DNA from: Bacillota bacterium
GTDB lineage: Bacteria > Bacillota > Clostridia > Peptostreptococcales > Anaerovoracaceae
DNA length: 20,110 bases
NCBI GenBank assembly: GCA_016302925.1
Contig: JAEDMR010000011.1
Location: 1-20,110, forward strand
Direction of reading: 5' to 3'
How positions within the stretch are numbered: the stretch's first letter is position 1; every line of letters begins with the position of its first letter. Below, one piece after another: positions 1 to 6,767 of the stretch. The translations under genes were made by a program, and so were the position numbers. The notes under the pieces are model-generated. The model saw only the letters and a list, made by a program, of their open reading frames with translations. It did not search any database and was not told the origin of the DNA.

Positions 1-50
1 GCAGGACTTTCACCTGCTTCCATCTTAGCTTTCCACTTCATTTTCCGAAC
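1..50 (-). promoter_or_regulatory. Cobalamin riboswitch, 5' part only (second of a tandem pair, cut by window edge)
   Basis: Read on the minus strand, this stretch carries the conserved cobalamin-aptamer core GGAAGCAGGTGAAAGTCCTGC and runs off the left edge before the CCGCCACTG element. It matches the core of the complete riboswitch at about 365-590 almost base for base over roughly 33 nt, including the less conserved AAAGCTAAGAT just 5' of the core. The regulated gene must lie left of the window. By family precedent it would be a cobalamin transport or synthesis gene, but that cannot be seen. Identification rests on the core only. Confidence 0.75.
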
Positions 51-60
51 CTGTATGTCT

Positions 61-230
61 CGCTTTTATCTACGGAAAGAACATTAAATACTGATTATAC
101 TTATTTTCTATTTTACTGCGGAAGCAGTAAAAAACTACTTTAAGGAGGCGGGGCAGCGGGTCTGTCGGGTCGGACAGGCTCGCCGCTCCGCTTGGATGAA
201 AAGTCGGCTTTCGGAAACTGAAAAAAGCAA
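61..230 (-). other. Linker between the two cobalamin riboswitches, with inverted repeats
   Basis: This is the stretch between the terminator of the first riboswitch and the start of the second. It holds a perfect 9-bp inverted repeat, TTTTACTGC at 111-119 and GCAGTAAAA at 124-132, around a GGAA loop. It also has a GC-rich two-part stem, AGCGG 155-159 with CCGCT 183-187 and CTGTC 162-166 with GACAG 173-177. A TATAAT hexamer on the minus strand (94-99) could be the -10 of a second promoter, but no good -35 lies at the right distance. I see no gene here. Confidence 0.4.
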
Positions 231-276
231 TCAAAAAGCTGCAGCCTGCGGAACTCTCTTCCTCCGGCTGCAGCCC
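231..276 (-). terminator. Intrinsic terminator downstream of the first cobalamin riboswitch
   Basis: On the minus strand a 9-bp stem, GCTGCAGCC (266-274, read in reverse) with GGCTGCAGC (238-246), is extended by an inner GGAA/TTCC pairing (250-253 with 259-262). It is followed at once by a run of five T and then more T-rich sequence. It lies about 90-100 nt after the end of the aptamer and is the likely expression platform. Cobalamin binding would be expected to favour this hairpin and stop transcription before the second aptamer. Confidence 0.75.
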
Positions 277-364
277 GTTTTCGCTGTACCTTTTTCTTTC
301 ATCAGGCAGATGCTCTCTTCCATGTACTGCATCTCCCCAATAAAAAACTTCACTCTGTGCTTCT

Positions 365-590
365 CCGGCACCGTGAATTATGCGGCTTCATGCATGTTTC
401 CTGACTCAGAGATCTTCACTGCGGTCTGCCTTCCCACGAATCTGTTTCGCAGTGGCGTGATCCGGACCGCAGTTCCCTCCTTACAGTGGCGGGACCGTGC
501 AGGATTTTCACCTGCTTCCATCTTAGCTTTTCTTCATCCAAACGCCGTCTCCGGCAGACTGTGCTGTGAAGAAAAGAACATGAACCGTTT
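365..590 (-). promoter_or_regulatory. Cobalamin riboswitch (complete aptamer, first of a tandem pair)
   Basis: The minus strand shows the elements of the cobalamin aptamer in order: GGAAGCAGGTGAAAATCCTGC, then CGGTCCCGCCACTGTAA, then about 100 nt further on the B12-box-like GAGTCAGGAAACATGC. The B12 box deviates from the usual GTCAGGAGACCTGCC at its 3' end. A promoter lies just upstream (609-637) and an intrinsic terminator downstream (231-276), so this is a full transcription-attenuation unit. No ORF follows before the second riboswitch, so both aptamers probably sit in one leader. The outer limits of the aptamer are approximate. Confidence 0.9.
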
Positions 591-608
591 CTTTCAGTTT
601 TCATTCCC

Positions 609-637
609 ATCATATCACAACTTTTTTTCCTTTACAA
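609..637 (-). promoter_or_regulatory. Sigma-70-type promoter for the cobalamin riboswitch leader
   Basis: On the minus strand, TTGTAA (632-637) and TATGAT (609-614) are separated by 17 bp. Transcription would start near 602, just ahead of the aptamer at 590. The spacing and position fit the riboswitch transcript well. Confidence 0.65.
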
Positions 638-669
638 CCCTGGAATGAAAAAAAGTGTGAGAAACATCA

Positions 670-697
670 TTGTATTTTCACAGGAATCGGTTATACT
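670..697 (+). promoter_or_regulatory. Sigma-70-type promoter for the 428-aa protein gene
   Basis: TTGTAT (670-675) and TATACT (692-697) are separated by 16 bp. The start codon at 752 lies about 50 bp downstream of the -10. This promoter is back to back with the riboswitch promoter at 609-637. Confidence 0.55.
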
Positions 698-751
698 TGA
701 AGTAGACTTTACATCAAAGACAGATGATACATATAAAGGAGATATCAGATT

Positions 752-2038
752 TTGACAGGAGAAAGAAGTACACCATTCACCATCATACAGGGCGGTCTTT
801 CCGAAACATCCCTGACCAGCCGGAAAGAATTTTTGTCTTCCTATGTGACCGATACCCGGCTCATGGGAGTGACCGGCGTCTACATTCACTGGGCCCTGCC
901 GGAAAATACTGTCCTGACACATTTTCATCAGTTTTTCTATTTTGACTCGGAAGAATACGGATTTGATACGTATAAAGGCGTCCTCACCGGCGAAGACGGC
1001 GAAGGTCTGGAGGAACTGCATGATGTGGAAAATGCACTGCTGGGCGGTCTGGGCGGCAAACAGGTCAATTTATCGGAGAAGGAAGCCATCTATATGGTAC
1101 AGCAGTATGCCGCACTGAATCAGCGCAGCGGTCTGGAACTTCCGGACGGCCAGGAAGAGTATGGGTTTCTCCTGCAGCCGCAGATTACCATGGACCGGAC
1201 AGAGGAGTATGTTCTCATGTCCAAGCAGTGCCCAATTCTCACCTCTCCATACCAGGTGATTCACTATTTTCTCATGCGGTGTTTCGGCAAAGACTTCGGG
1301 GCTGCCAAATTCCTGACGAAACACTATGTACGGACCAATCTCTTTCCGGAGCACAAGATGGCGACTCTGTTCAAAAATACCATCGACCCTGCGCCGGATC
1401 CGGACAGCGGATCCAACACCGGCTATCACTGCACAGACGGCGACCGGGATTTCGGCACATTCCAGACTCACACATCTTACCTTTGTGAGTCGCTTATCGA
1501 ATACGATCAGTCATTCCATCTGGTGGTCACCCAGGTGACACTGGATAACCTGCGTGTGGTCCGGTTTGAAAAGGTTTCTTCTTTCCGAATCTCTGCGGCT
1601 GAAGCGGTCATGATGCTGACACGGCCTGAATATATCACGGTCTTCGACTGGTTTGAAGACGCACCGGCCTTTACACGCAATTCCACCCATCTGACGCAGC
1701 GCGCCATGATTACGCCTCACGAGAACGGCAGCCTGTTTATGATTTTTCACCCGCACAACAATCACGTGAACAAACAGATCTATCTGCTGAACGATGATGT
1801 GCTGGGCAATTACTACGTCTCCGACAGCGGTCAGCTTCTCCTGACGTCCTATACGCAGGACGGGATTCGTGCCATGGAATCGGATTTCATCACCTCAGGA
1901 CTCTGTTCTTATGCAGCCCTGGCGGGAAAATACCAGTTCGGCGAGCCGGTACTGGAAGAATTCATGTCCAGCGGATTCGAGGATTTCACGGATTTTGCCG
2001 CTTTCATCGCCAAAGATACCTATGATGGTGACGATTGA
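752..2038 (+). CDS. Hypothetical protein, 428 aa
   Basis: I do not recognise this protein. The start is TTG at 752, chosen because AAAGGAG (736-742) sits 9 bp upstream and no ATG in this frame is better placed. It has no signal peptide and no membrane segment, so it is probably cytoplasmic. The sequence is rich in aromatic and acidic residues. It contains a His/Asn-rich stretch (HPHNNHVNKQ, in the last third) and ends in an acidic tail (KDTYDGDD). A central DPAPDPDSGSN segment may be a flexible linker. It has its own promoter at 670-697 and a terminator at 2084-2117, so it is a single-gene unit. It diverges from the tandem cobalamin riboswitch leader, but nothing in its sequence shows a link to B12. 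Confidence 0.8.
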   Translation: MTGERSTPFTIIQGGLSETSLTSRKEFLSSYVTDTRLMGVTGVYIHWALPENTVLTHFHQFFYFDSEEYGFDTYKGVLTGEDGEGLEELHDVENALLGGLGGKQVNLSEKEAIYMVQQYAALNQRSGLELPDGQEEYGFLLQPQITMDRTEEYVLMSKQCPILTSPYQVIHYFLMRCFGKDFGAAKFLTKHYVRTNLFPEHKMATLFKNTIDPAPDPDSGSNTGYHCTDGDRDFGTFQTHTSYLCESLIEYDQSFHLVVTQVTLDNLRVVRFEKVSSFRISAAEAVMMLTRPEYITVFDWFEDAPAFTRNSTHLTQRAMITPHENGSLFMIFHPHNNHVNKQIYLLNDDVLGNYYVSDSGQLLLTSYTQDGIRAMESDFITSGLCSYAALAGKYQFGEPVLEEFMSSGFEDFTDFAAFIAKDTYDGDD

Positions 2039-2083
2039 TTTCTCCGCAAAATCCGCAATTCAGACGTTTTCGGCAAGAAAAAT

Positions 2084-2117
2084 GGGAATGTCTCTTCGGC
2101 ATTCCCGTGTTTTTTTT
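2084..2117. terminator. Bidirectional intrinsic terminator
   Basis: GGGAATG (2084-2090) pairs with CATTCCC (2100-2106), followed by GTG and eight T on the plus strand. On the minus strand the same stem is followed by ATTTTTC. It separates the convergent genes ending at 2038 (+) and 2138 (-) and can serve both. Confidence 0.85.
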
Positions 2118-2137
2118 CTTGAATTTGCTGTTTCTGC

Positions 2138-2668
2138 TTAGAACGGGATATCCTCCGGTTCGCACTTTTCTTCACAGCTTTCTTCACAGCTTTCGCAGGT
2201 TCCGCTGCAGCATCCTTCCTCTGTCTCATCACAGTATGCATCGTAGCTGTCATCATAATATTTTTCAATCTGCGAAAGTCTCCGGTCAACAGATACCGTC
2301 TTCCGGCAGAGCATGATGAACATCATCAGCAGCTCGAAGACGATGCGCAGCACCACGTTCAGCAGAATCAGCTGGCAGATGCCCATGAGGAATGATCCCA
2401 GAATGATGGATACGACACCGCATACTGTCGCACAGCAGGTTCCGACGATATACAGGAAACGCAAGATCTCTTCTGCATAAAACCGGTTGAAATTCATAAG
2501 CTGATATAGCTTTCCCTTCACACCCGTATATTTTCCTTCATTCTTTTTGCGGAAGAACGTGAAGAACAGAAGGATTCCCAGCAGTACAGAAACAGCTGCC
2601 GCAATCCCCAGTATCATTCCATGGTTCACATAGTTCATAATCGGTGTCTGATAATAATAGCTGTACAT
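2138..2668 (-). CDS. Small membrane protein with Cys-rich acidic C-terminal tail, 176 aa
   Basis: Function unknown. Three hydrophobic segments at about residues 17-39, 70-92 and 95-120 make it an integral membrane protein. The middle and last segments are close together, as in a hairpin. After a polar, acidic stretch the last 31 residues hold seven cysteines (146, 153, 154, 158, 161, 165, 169) spaced mostly three or four apart among many Glu residues (for example SGTCESCEESCEEKCE). This could bind metal, form disulfides or be lipidated. The ATG at 2668 is preceded by an AAAGGGG ribosome site. A promoter lies at 2725-2754 and the 5' leader contains a hairpin at 2692-2708. The 55-115 region resembles DUF4282-type membrane domains in layout, but I would not name a family. 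Confidence 0.8.
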   Translation of the reverse strand: MYSYYYQTPIMNYVNHGMILGIAAAVSVLLGILLFFTFFRKKNEGKYTGVKGKLYQLMNFNRFYAEEILRFLYIVGTCCATVCGVVSIILGSFLMGICQLILLNVVLRIVFELLMMFIMLCRKTVSVDRRLSQIEKYYDDSYDAYCDETEEGCCSGTCESCEESCEEKCEPEDIPF

Positions 2669-2691
2669 TATTTTTCCCCTTTCCGATTCCG

Positions 2692-2715
2692 CACCGGTAT
2701 AGCCGGTGGTTTTTT
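2692..2715. other. Hairpin in the 5' leader of the Cys-tail membrane protein gene
   Basis: CACCGG (2692-2697) pairs with CCGGTG (2703-2708) around a 5-nt loop. On the plus strand it is followed by a T run (2710-2715) like an intrinsic terminator, but no plus-strand gene reads into it. On the minus strand it lies between the promoter (2725-2754) and the ribosome site, so it would be a structured leader element. Confidence 0.5.
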
Positions 2716-2724
2716 CATGATTCT

Positions 2725-2754
2725 ATCATACACCATGACCCGGTATGTATACAA
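2725..2754 (-). promoter_or_regulatory. Sigma-70-type promoter for the Cys-tail membrane protein gene
   Basis: On the minus strand, TTGTAT (2749-2754) and TATGAT (2725-2730) are 18 bp apart, about 57 bp upstream of the ATG at 2668. Confidence 0.5.
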
Positions 2755-2759
2755 TGGTC

Positions 2760-3028
2760 GATTTGTGAAAATAAAACGAAATTTCCGATTCATGTCGAAT
2801 TATGTCAACCACTGTTCGCGCCTTTGCAAACAAGATTTAACATGGAATAAACCTTTATTTTTCAATCTGTTTCACGTTTATCCACATTGTTTTCCAATAT
2901 CGTATACAATTTTATCCTTTGCGTCATGTGGATAATTTTTTATCGATTATTCGTTGAAATTTCAAAGCATTTCATATATTTTCCCATTTGTCAAGAGTAA
3001 AGTTATCCACATGTTTTACATAAAATAA
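2760..3028. other. AT-rich intergenic region with three perfect DnaA boxes
   Basis: This gene-free stretch is clearly more AT-rich than the surrounding DNA. It contains three exact copies of the DnaA-box consensus TTATCCACA: 2878-2886 (+), 2927-2935 (-) and 3003-3011 (+). Such clustering is typical of replication origins or DnaA-titrating or DnaA-regulatory sites. No dnaA, dnaN or rpmH is in the window, so an origin cannot be claimed. GTATACAAT also occurs twice (2747-2755 and 2902-2910). Confidence 0.5.
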
Positions 3029-3838
3029 TCAGTTTGTTTTCTGCCTGTTCGTACTTTCCACCACCGGTATGTTTTCTCTTTCTGCAAGGCATAATTGTTC
3101 ATTGATTCCCTTCCAGATTGCCTCTGCCAGCTTTCGTTGATATTCCGCGGTTTTCAGCTTTTCTGCCTCCTCGGGGCAGGAAAGGAATCCGCATTCCACC
3201 AGTATGATCCTGCACGGCGGATCCTGAAACAGAAGGATATCTTTTTTCTTCATGGCAGTGCGCTCCCTTCCGTCAGAAATGCCTGTTTCCAGTGCTTTTT
3301 GAACGGATTCGGCCAGTGCCCTGCTGCTCTGTTCTGCGATCCGTTCGTCTGTTCGTCCGTTCTGACCGACCGGCTCATCAGCCGGATAAAAAACCTGTGC
3401 ACCGTACACGCCTGTGTTCTGCGGAAAGCTGTTCAGGTGAATGGATACAGCCAGGTCTGCGCCGGATTCCTCCATAATTTCCTTTCGTCGCAGCAGATCC
3501 TCTCTTTTTTTCGATGCAGTGTTTTTATCCGTGTACAGTGCCTCATCCTGCTCTCTGGTGAGGATCACTTCCACCGGATACTGCCTGGCCATGTCTGCCA
3601 GTTCCAGAGCGATGGCAAGATTTATGTTCTTTTCCTTCGTACCGTCTGCTGCCTGTGCACCTCCGTCGAACCCTCCGTGTCCTGCATCGATGACCAGTAC
3701 CGGCAGATCCTGCCCGCCGGATGCGGGAGCAGAAACGGTCTCGGGGAAAACAGATGCCGTCATGAACCACAGACAGAAAAGAAAACCCGCAGAAAATGCA
3801 GCGCCTGCCGTGAGGATTTTGAAACGTGATTTTTTCAT
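3029..3838 (-). CDS. cwlD: N-acetylmuramoyl-L-alanine amidase, CwlD-like (Amidase_3)
   Basis: This enzyme cleaves the amide bond between N-acetylmuramic acid and L-alanine in peptidoglycan. In spore formers CwlD helps make muramic-delta-lactam in the cortex. The 269-aa protein has an N-terminal membrane anchor or signal (about residues 5-29, after MKKSRFK) and one Amidase_3 domain with the zinc and catalytic residues in place: H54 in DAGHGG, E69 in KEKNIN, H134 in SIHLNS and E215 in VECGFLS. The reading frame is open to 3955, but that would put 39 charged residues before the signal and overlap the divergent gene at 3945. The ATG at 3838 is therefore the better start, with AGAAAGG upstream. 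The family is certain. The symbol is by resemblance, and sporulation in this organism is not shown by the window. Confidence 0.88.
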   Translation of the reverse strand: MKKSRFKILTAGAAFSAGFLFCLWFMTASVFPETVSAPASGGQDLPVLVIDAGHGGFDGGAQAADGTKEKNINLAIALELADMARQYPVEVILTREQDEALYTDKNTASKKREDLLRRKEIMEESGADLAVSIHLNSFPQNTGVYGAQVFYPADEPVGQNGRTDERIAEQSSRALAESVQKALETGISDGRERTAMKKKDILLFQDPPCRIILVECGFLSCPEEAEKLKTAEYQRKLAEAIWKGINEQLCLAERENIPVVESTNRQKTN

Positions 3839-3944
3839 AGAAAACCCGGCCTTTCTCGATTTCTTAAGAAAGTTTATGCTGCGGCGTTTCCATTCTTTCC
3901 TGTTTGTGGTATCATATTGGCAGAAAAGAGCAAGGAGGCAAATT

Positions 3945-5198
3945 ATGAGCACCATTCGATTATATAAAGAAGATGTTTATCTGCGGGAGACGACGGCGCA
4001 CGTCACTTCAGTCAGTGAAAAGAAAGGGCATGCTGTCGTCACCCTGGACCGGAGCCTGTTTTTCCCGGAGGGCGGCGGTCAGAGCTGTGACCGGGGCACC
4101 CTGGCCGGATTTCAGGTTCTGGATGTTTACGAAAAGGATGGCGAGGTCTTTCATGTGGTGGACTGCCGGCCATCTGATCTTCCGGAGCCGGGCAGCAATA
4201 CAGCGGCAGAACTGATTCTGGACTGGGCTCACCGGTTTGACAATATGCAGCGTCACTGCGGCGAGCACATCGTCAGCGGGGCATTTTACCGGGAATACGG
4301 CGGCGTAAACCACGGCTTCCATATGGGGGACCAGTACATGACGCTGGACATCCGCCTGGAAGGAGATTCGAAATATGATAAGGTCACCTGGGAGATGGCT
4401 GAGCATATAGAGCTTTGTGCCAACCAGGTCATCTGGTCCGGTGCACCGGTGATCACACGGCATTTTGATACCTTTGAGGAGGCTTCCCGTCTGCCTCTGC
4501 GAAAGGCTCTGGCCATCGATGAGGACATCACCATCGTCAGCGTCGGTGATCCGGACAGCCCGGCAGACTGTGTGGCCTGCTGCGGCACCCATCCTGCCAC
4601 GGCGGCGGAAGTGGGCATGATCAAAATCTATAAGGTGGAGAGCAACAAGGGTATGTTCCGCATCTACATGGAAGCGGGCCAACGGGCATTTCGCCGGTAT
4701 CAGCGGGAATATGATGTGCTGACGGAGCTGGGAAACCGCCTGTCTGCCGGCACGGATGATCTGATGAAAAAGTACCTGGCGCAGCAGGAAAAGGCCGCGG
4801 AAACCCGTCAGCAGCTGGGACAGCTCCGCCGGTACGTGATAAGCCGGGAAGCAGAAAAAATCCGTGCTGTGCTGGCAGAAGCCTCAAATGCCCCGGATCC
4901 TGCTTCTATCGCTTCCAATCCGGCCTTTTATTATGATATCCTCACGGTGGATGACCTTCTTAATCTGGCAAAGGAACTGCAGGGGCAGATCCCGAAGATC
5001 CTGTTTCTGGTACACCGCCCAAGTCATACGGTGCTGCTGAGCTCTGACGGCATACCGGACTGCGGCAAGCTGGTGAAGGAAAATGCCTCCATCTATGGCG
5101 GCAAGGGCGGCGGAAATGCGGCAACGGCCCGCGCCATTTTCCAGAAGGAAGAGTACGTGGATACGTTTATCGACCTGATCAATAAGCATCTGCGATAA
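3945..5198 (+). CDS. AlaX-type alanyl-tRNA editing protein with DHHA1 domain
   Basis: This is a free-standing relative of the alanyl-tRNA synthetase editing domain. The family hydrolyses Ser-tRNA(Ala) or Gly-tRNA(Ala) in the cytoplasm. The 417-aa protein has an N-terminal beta-rich part with the family motif LFFPEGGGQ (38-46), then the zinc site made by HCGEH (H104, H108) and CVACCGTH (C212, H216). A charged coiled-coil-like segment covers about 250-310, and the C-terminal DHHA1 domain carries the glycine-rich GGKGGGN motif. It is thus the long AlaX form (AlaX-L type). The frame is open far upstream, but ATG 3945 follows AAGGAGG (3932-3938) with a 6-bp gap and begins the conserved domain. It is divergent from the amidase gene and ends at a strong terminator. 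Confidence 0.9.
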   Translation: MSTIRLYKEDVYLRETTAHVTSVSEKKGHAVVTLDRSLFFPEGGGQSCDRGTLAGFQVLDVYEKDGEVFHVVDCRPSDLPEPGSNTAAELILDWAHRFDNMQRHCGEHIVSGAFYREYGGVNHGFHMGDQYMTLDIRLEGDSKYDKVTWEMAEHIELCANQVIWSGAPVITRHFDTFEEASRLPLRKALAIDEDITIVSVGDPDSPADCVACCGTHPATAAEVGMIKIYKVESNKGMFRIYMEAGQRAFRRYQREYDVLTELGNRLSAGTDDLMKKYLAQQEKAAETRQQLGQLRRYVISREAEKIRAVLAEASNAPDPASIASNPAFYYDILTVDDLLNLAKELQGQIPKILFLVHRPSHTVLLSSDGIPDCGKLVKENASIYGGKGGGNAATARAIFQKEEYVDTFIDLINKHLR

Positions 5199-5211
5199 TG
5201 CATCAAGAAGA

Positions 5212-5242
5212 AAAGAACCGCGCTCTGCGGTTCTTTCTGTTT
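5212..5242. terminator. Bidirectional intrinsic terminator
   Basis: AAAGAACCGC (5212-5221) and GCGGTTCTTT (5227-5236) form a perfect 10-bp stem with a 5-nt loop, with T-rich tails in both directions. It lies between the convergent alaX-type (+) and YabE-like (-) genes. Confidence 0.9.
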
Positions 5243-5264
5243 TCATATCAGTTTTTCATTTAGA

Positions 5265-6341
5265 TTATGGCTCGCTGAGTACATACACCGTGGTCCACCG
5301 GGCGCCCCAGAGCATGCACTGTTCGAACCGTTCCATATAGAGGTCTACCGTGTTTCCTTTAATGGCACTGCCCACATCATTTGCTATGGCATAACCATAG
5401 CCTTCGATATACAGCCTGGATCCCAGCGGAATCACCTTCGGATCCACGGCCACGGTACCGTAGGTGCACGGCAGACCATAGGATCCGCTTGGGTTTCCTC
5501 TGAAGTAATAGGATACAGCACGGACATGTTCAATCTTCCGCTGATACTGCAGCCCGGATGGCTTGCCGAAAGAAATCTTCGTGCCGTAGCTGACGATCTT
5601 ATTTCGTTTCTTTTTCAGGGTCTCCGAATTCACCAGTTCCCGTTCGGTTTCTTCTCCGTCGACATACGTCACGGAAAAGGTCTCGCATATCTTTCCTTTT
5701 CTTCCCTTCTGGGTTACCTGCACATCGCCGATGGCAATGGATGGATCTGCCTGTTCGATGGTCTGATAATCCACTTCCACAATGCGCGACTCTTCCGCCA
5801 CCGTTACCCGCTTCACAGTAATCTGGCTGCCTTTTTTCAGGCAGGTCTGCAGCGATGGCTCGACAATGTCGTTCTCATCGTATGTGATTTCCGCTTCCGC
5901 CAGAGCCTCTTCCACAGTCATAGGGAGTATGGTCAGCGTTGTTTCGCCGCCGTCCGCTTCGATCTTCACATCGAATGCTTTTCGGATATGGATCTCCATA
6001 CCGTCTTCAATCCCATCCTCCATCTGGACGTCGATCTCGTCCTGGCTTTCTATATAGTCAATATCGTGGACTTCAAGGAAACGATCCACCTGCTTCGCTG
6101 TGGTTTCATACAGGGTGGGAACCGTGGTCAGGGAGTCATCCATGTATACGGTGACTTCCCGCGGCATGGCGTAACCGACCACCAGGGACCCGAAAATCGC
6201 TGCGCAGCAGACCGCTGCCGCAATCTTTGTTCTTCTGGGATTTCTGTCTGTCAGCTCTTTCAATCCGTCTTGCAGTTTTCCGCAATGCTCGAAAAGCCAT
6301 TCCAGCAGTTTTTCCCCTCTGCTATTTGGTTTGTCAATCAT
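5265..6341 (-). CDS. YabE-like cell-wall protein: DUF348 repeats, G5 domain, 3D domain
   Basis: This is a probable secreted or membrane-anchored peptidoglycan-acting protein of the YabE/resuscitation-promoting-factor-like type. In order, the 358-aa protein shows a cytoplasmic N-terminus (1-38), one membrane segment (about 39-59), two DUF348 repeats (about 62-118 and 121-177), a G5 domain (about 178-258) and a C-terminal 3D domain (about 272-355). The 3D domain has its conserved aspartates in VAVDPKVIPLG (D300), IANDVGSAIKG (D322) and NTVDLYM (D333). The 3D fold is related to lytic transglycosylase MltA. The frame is open to 6416, but ATG 6341 has AGGAGG just upstream and gives a normal topology. 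It stands alone, ending at the shared terminator 5212-5242. I found no convincing promoter. Confidence 0.88.
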   Translation of the reverse strand: MIDKPNSRGEKLLEWLFEHCGKLQDGLKELTDRNPRRTKIAAAVCCAAIFGSLVVGYAMPREVTVYMDDSLTTVPTLYETTAKQVDRFLEVHDIDYIESQDEIDVQMEDGIEDGMEIHIRKAFDVKIEADGGETTLTILPMTVEEALAEAEITYDENDIVEPSLQTCLKKGSQITVKRVTVAEESRIVEVDYQTIEQADPSIAIGDVQVTQKGRKGKICETFSVTYVDGEETERELVNSETLKKKRNKIVSYGTKISFGKPSGLQYQRKIEHVRAVSYYFRGNPSGSYGLPCTYGTVAVDPKVIPLGSRLYIEGYGYAIANDVGSAIKGNTVDLYMERFEQCMLWGARWTTVYVLSEP

Positions 6342-6652
6342 AAGCTCCTCCTGTAAGCACCTCTTCAGTTTACCATAATATAGATAAAAAATCAAGTTTT
6401 CCCTGTCTGTGCCCAATTGTATCGTGCAGCTACAAATAATATGGCCTGTTTTTATCCAAAATATACCTGAATTCTGTTTACAGGAAACATTGCATTCCTT
6501 GCTTGTGCACTTGTGTCATGATTTCTGTTTCTCGATGAATAAAAAAGCAGCAATCGGTAATAATTATTCTTATCGATAAAAAACTCCGTGTCGTTTCGTT
6601 ATATATTGTTTTTGCTACACAAAAAGTATACAGTACATTTTTAATTTATGCA
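6342..6652. other. Intergenic region without a recognised gene
   Basis: An AT-rich stretch between the divergent YabE-like and SDR genes. I see no ORF of note, no tRNA and no riboswitch core. It holds a short AATAATTATT palindrome near 6560. AGTACATTTTTA at 6632-6643 recurs as AGTACAATTTTTA at 6688-6700, so the copies bracket the SDR promoter. Confidence 0.4.
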
Positions 6653-6679
6653 TTGACACATTTTATTTTTTTATATTAT
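6653..6679 (+). promoter_or_regulatory. Promoter for the SDR gene
   Basis: A perfect TTGACA (6653-6658) is followed by T/A-rich sequence with TATTAT at 6674-6679 (15 bp spacing); TTATTG at 6676-6681 would give 17 bp. The site is about 90 bp upstream of the ATG and is flanked by the AGTACA-TTTTTA near-repeats. Confidence 0.5.
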
Positions 6680-6767
6680 TGTGTAAAAGTACAATTTTTA
6701 GGGAATGTAAGTGAGCAAAGTTTAAAAGAGATAGTAAAAAAGAAACGACAAGAAAGGAATCGGTATC

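Noticed and set aside
196..648. Plus-strand ORF of 150 codons at the left end
   Set aside because: It is the complement of the cobalamin riboswitch and its terminator, which explain the conservation and structure.
2692..2715. Plus-strand terminator
   Set aside because: It has the form of one, but the only upstream plus-strand gene already ends at the terminator 2084-2117; kept only as a leader hairpin of the minus-strand gene.
3839..3955. Longer N-terminus for the CwlD-like amidase
   Set aside because: It would overlap the divergent AlaX-type gene start and place 39 extra residues before a normal signal/anchor segment.
4008..4682. Minus-strand ORF of 224 codons inside the AlaX-type gene
   Set aside because: Antisense to a protein with intact zinc motifs; no start signals.
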